Of a stretch of 21,957 nt of DNA, positions 21,837 through 21,957 are shown one piece after another. The notes beneath the pieces were generated by a model. That model saw only the letters and a program-made list of their open reading frames with translations, was not told the origin of the DNA and made no database searches. A program made the position numbers and the translations under genes. Where the stretch lies: NCBI GenBank assembly GCA_964553435.1, contig CAZKKM010000016.1, forward strand, positions 1-21,957. The letters run 5' to 3'. Each line of letters begins with the position of its first letter. The stretch's first letter is position 1. The DNA is from RUG11867 sp964553435 (lineage in GTDB: Bacteria; Bacillota_I; Bacilli_A; RF39; UBA660).

Positions 21837-21957
21837 ATGCAAGTGAAATATCCCAGCTATCTAAAAAAGAAAGTGTGCGAAGAAATATGTGTCGAAAAAC
21901 AATCTACTATTAAAACTGCCGAAGGCTACGGCATTCCTTTAAAAACAGATGAAAAGT
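21837..21957 (+). CDS. IS3-like transposase, N-terminal helix-turn-helix part (runs off the window)
   Basis: Forty codons are visible, starting at an ATG with AAAGGA about 8 nt upstream. The text SYLKKKVCEEICVEKQSTI followed by KTAEGYGIPLKTDEK matches the start of an IS3-family OrfA helix-turn-helix, where 'A-x-x-Y-G-I-x-x-x-T' forms the turn and recognition helix that binds the IS ends. The remainder, including any DDE domain or OrfB, lies beyond the window edge. IS3 family is the best guess; another transposase with a similar helix-turn-helix is possible. Confidence 0.65.
   Translation, partial: MQVKYPSYLKKKVCEEICVEKQSTIKTAEGYGIPLKTDEK

Noticed and set aside
1..21957. CRISPR arrays, tRNA or rRNA genes
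   Set aside because: No regularly spaced repeats of CRISPR size, no cloverleaf with a T-loop signature and no rRNA-like sequence were found by eye on either strand.

Overview
The window reads as the chromosome of an AT-rich, walled, low-GC Gram-positive bacterium (Bacillota). The marks are a di-adenylate cyclase gene pair (cdaA-cdaR), DivIB/FtsQ, MurG, YerB-like DUF3048, YfhO with a CsbB-type glycosyltransferase, YqfC/YqfD, and strong AGGAGG ribosome sites. UGA is a stop at several certain gene ends (csbB-like, yqfD, vanZ, ftsQ), so this is genetic code 11, not a Mycoplasma code. The short leaders, short intergenic spaces and SipW-type/InlB-repeat surface protein recall uncultured gut Bacilli (RF39- or Erysipelotrichales-like). 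That placement is inference. The run of ten Ns at 20501-20510 shows this is a scaffolded assembly.

Layout. 1-1123 is an accessory-looking flank: a decayed surface-protein remnant, one unknown small gene and a 358-bp AT-rich spacer with an orphan promoter. 1124-4614 (minus) holds cdaA-cdaR and a DUF3048 gene. 4650-8196 (plus) is a two-gene envelope glycosylation operon, yfhO plus a csbB-like glycosyltransferase, fired from a promoter that overlaps the divergent DUF3048 promoter. 8220-10973 (minus) holds a Q/N/S-rich disordered protein and uvrC. 11157-11552 (plus) is a half-length YigZ protein, converging on a glycerophosphodiesterase and a frameshifted M3-like peptidase (11549-13311, minus). 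13382-16278 (minus) is a tightly overlapping operon yqfC-yqfD-vanZ-ybeY-dgkA, a rearranged form of the classic yqfC-yqfD-phoH-yqfF-ybeY-dgkA cluster. 16290-17468 is a one-TM, very acidic protein of unknown role. 17578-20021 (minus) is murG-ftsQ-queH. 20050-21704 (minus) is a surface-anchored protein with an InlB-type repeat and a Hint self-splicing domain, behind a promoter whose spacer contains nine Gs. 21724-21957 is the left end of an IS3-like insertion sequence.

How it fits together. Most of the core serves the cell envelope: c-di-AMP synthesis, undecaprenol kinase, lipid II synthesis, division, and lipid-linked sugar transfer. The right edge is a variable surface locus. Its most interesting element is the G9 tract lying exactly between a consensus -35 and a consensus -10, the architecture of a phase-variable promoter, followed by a leader that can fold into a two-tier hairpin and a Hint protein lacking the usual C-terminal His-Asn. 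A second, window-wide pattern is that four of the six clear terminator hairpins include the stop codon of the gene they end.
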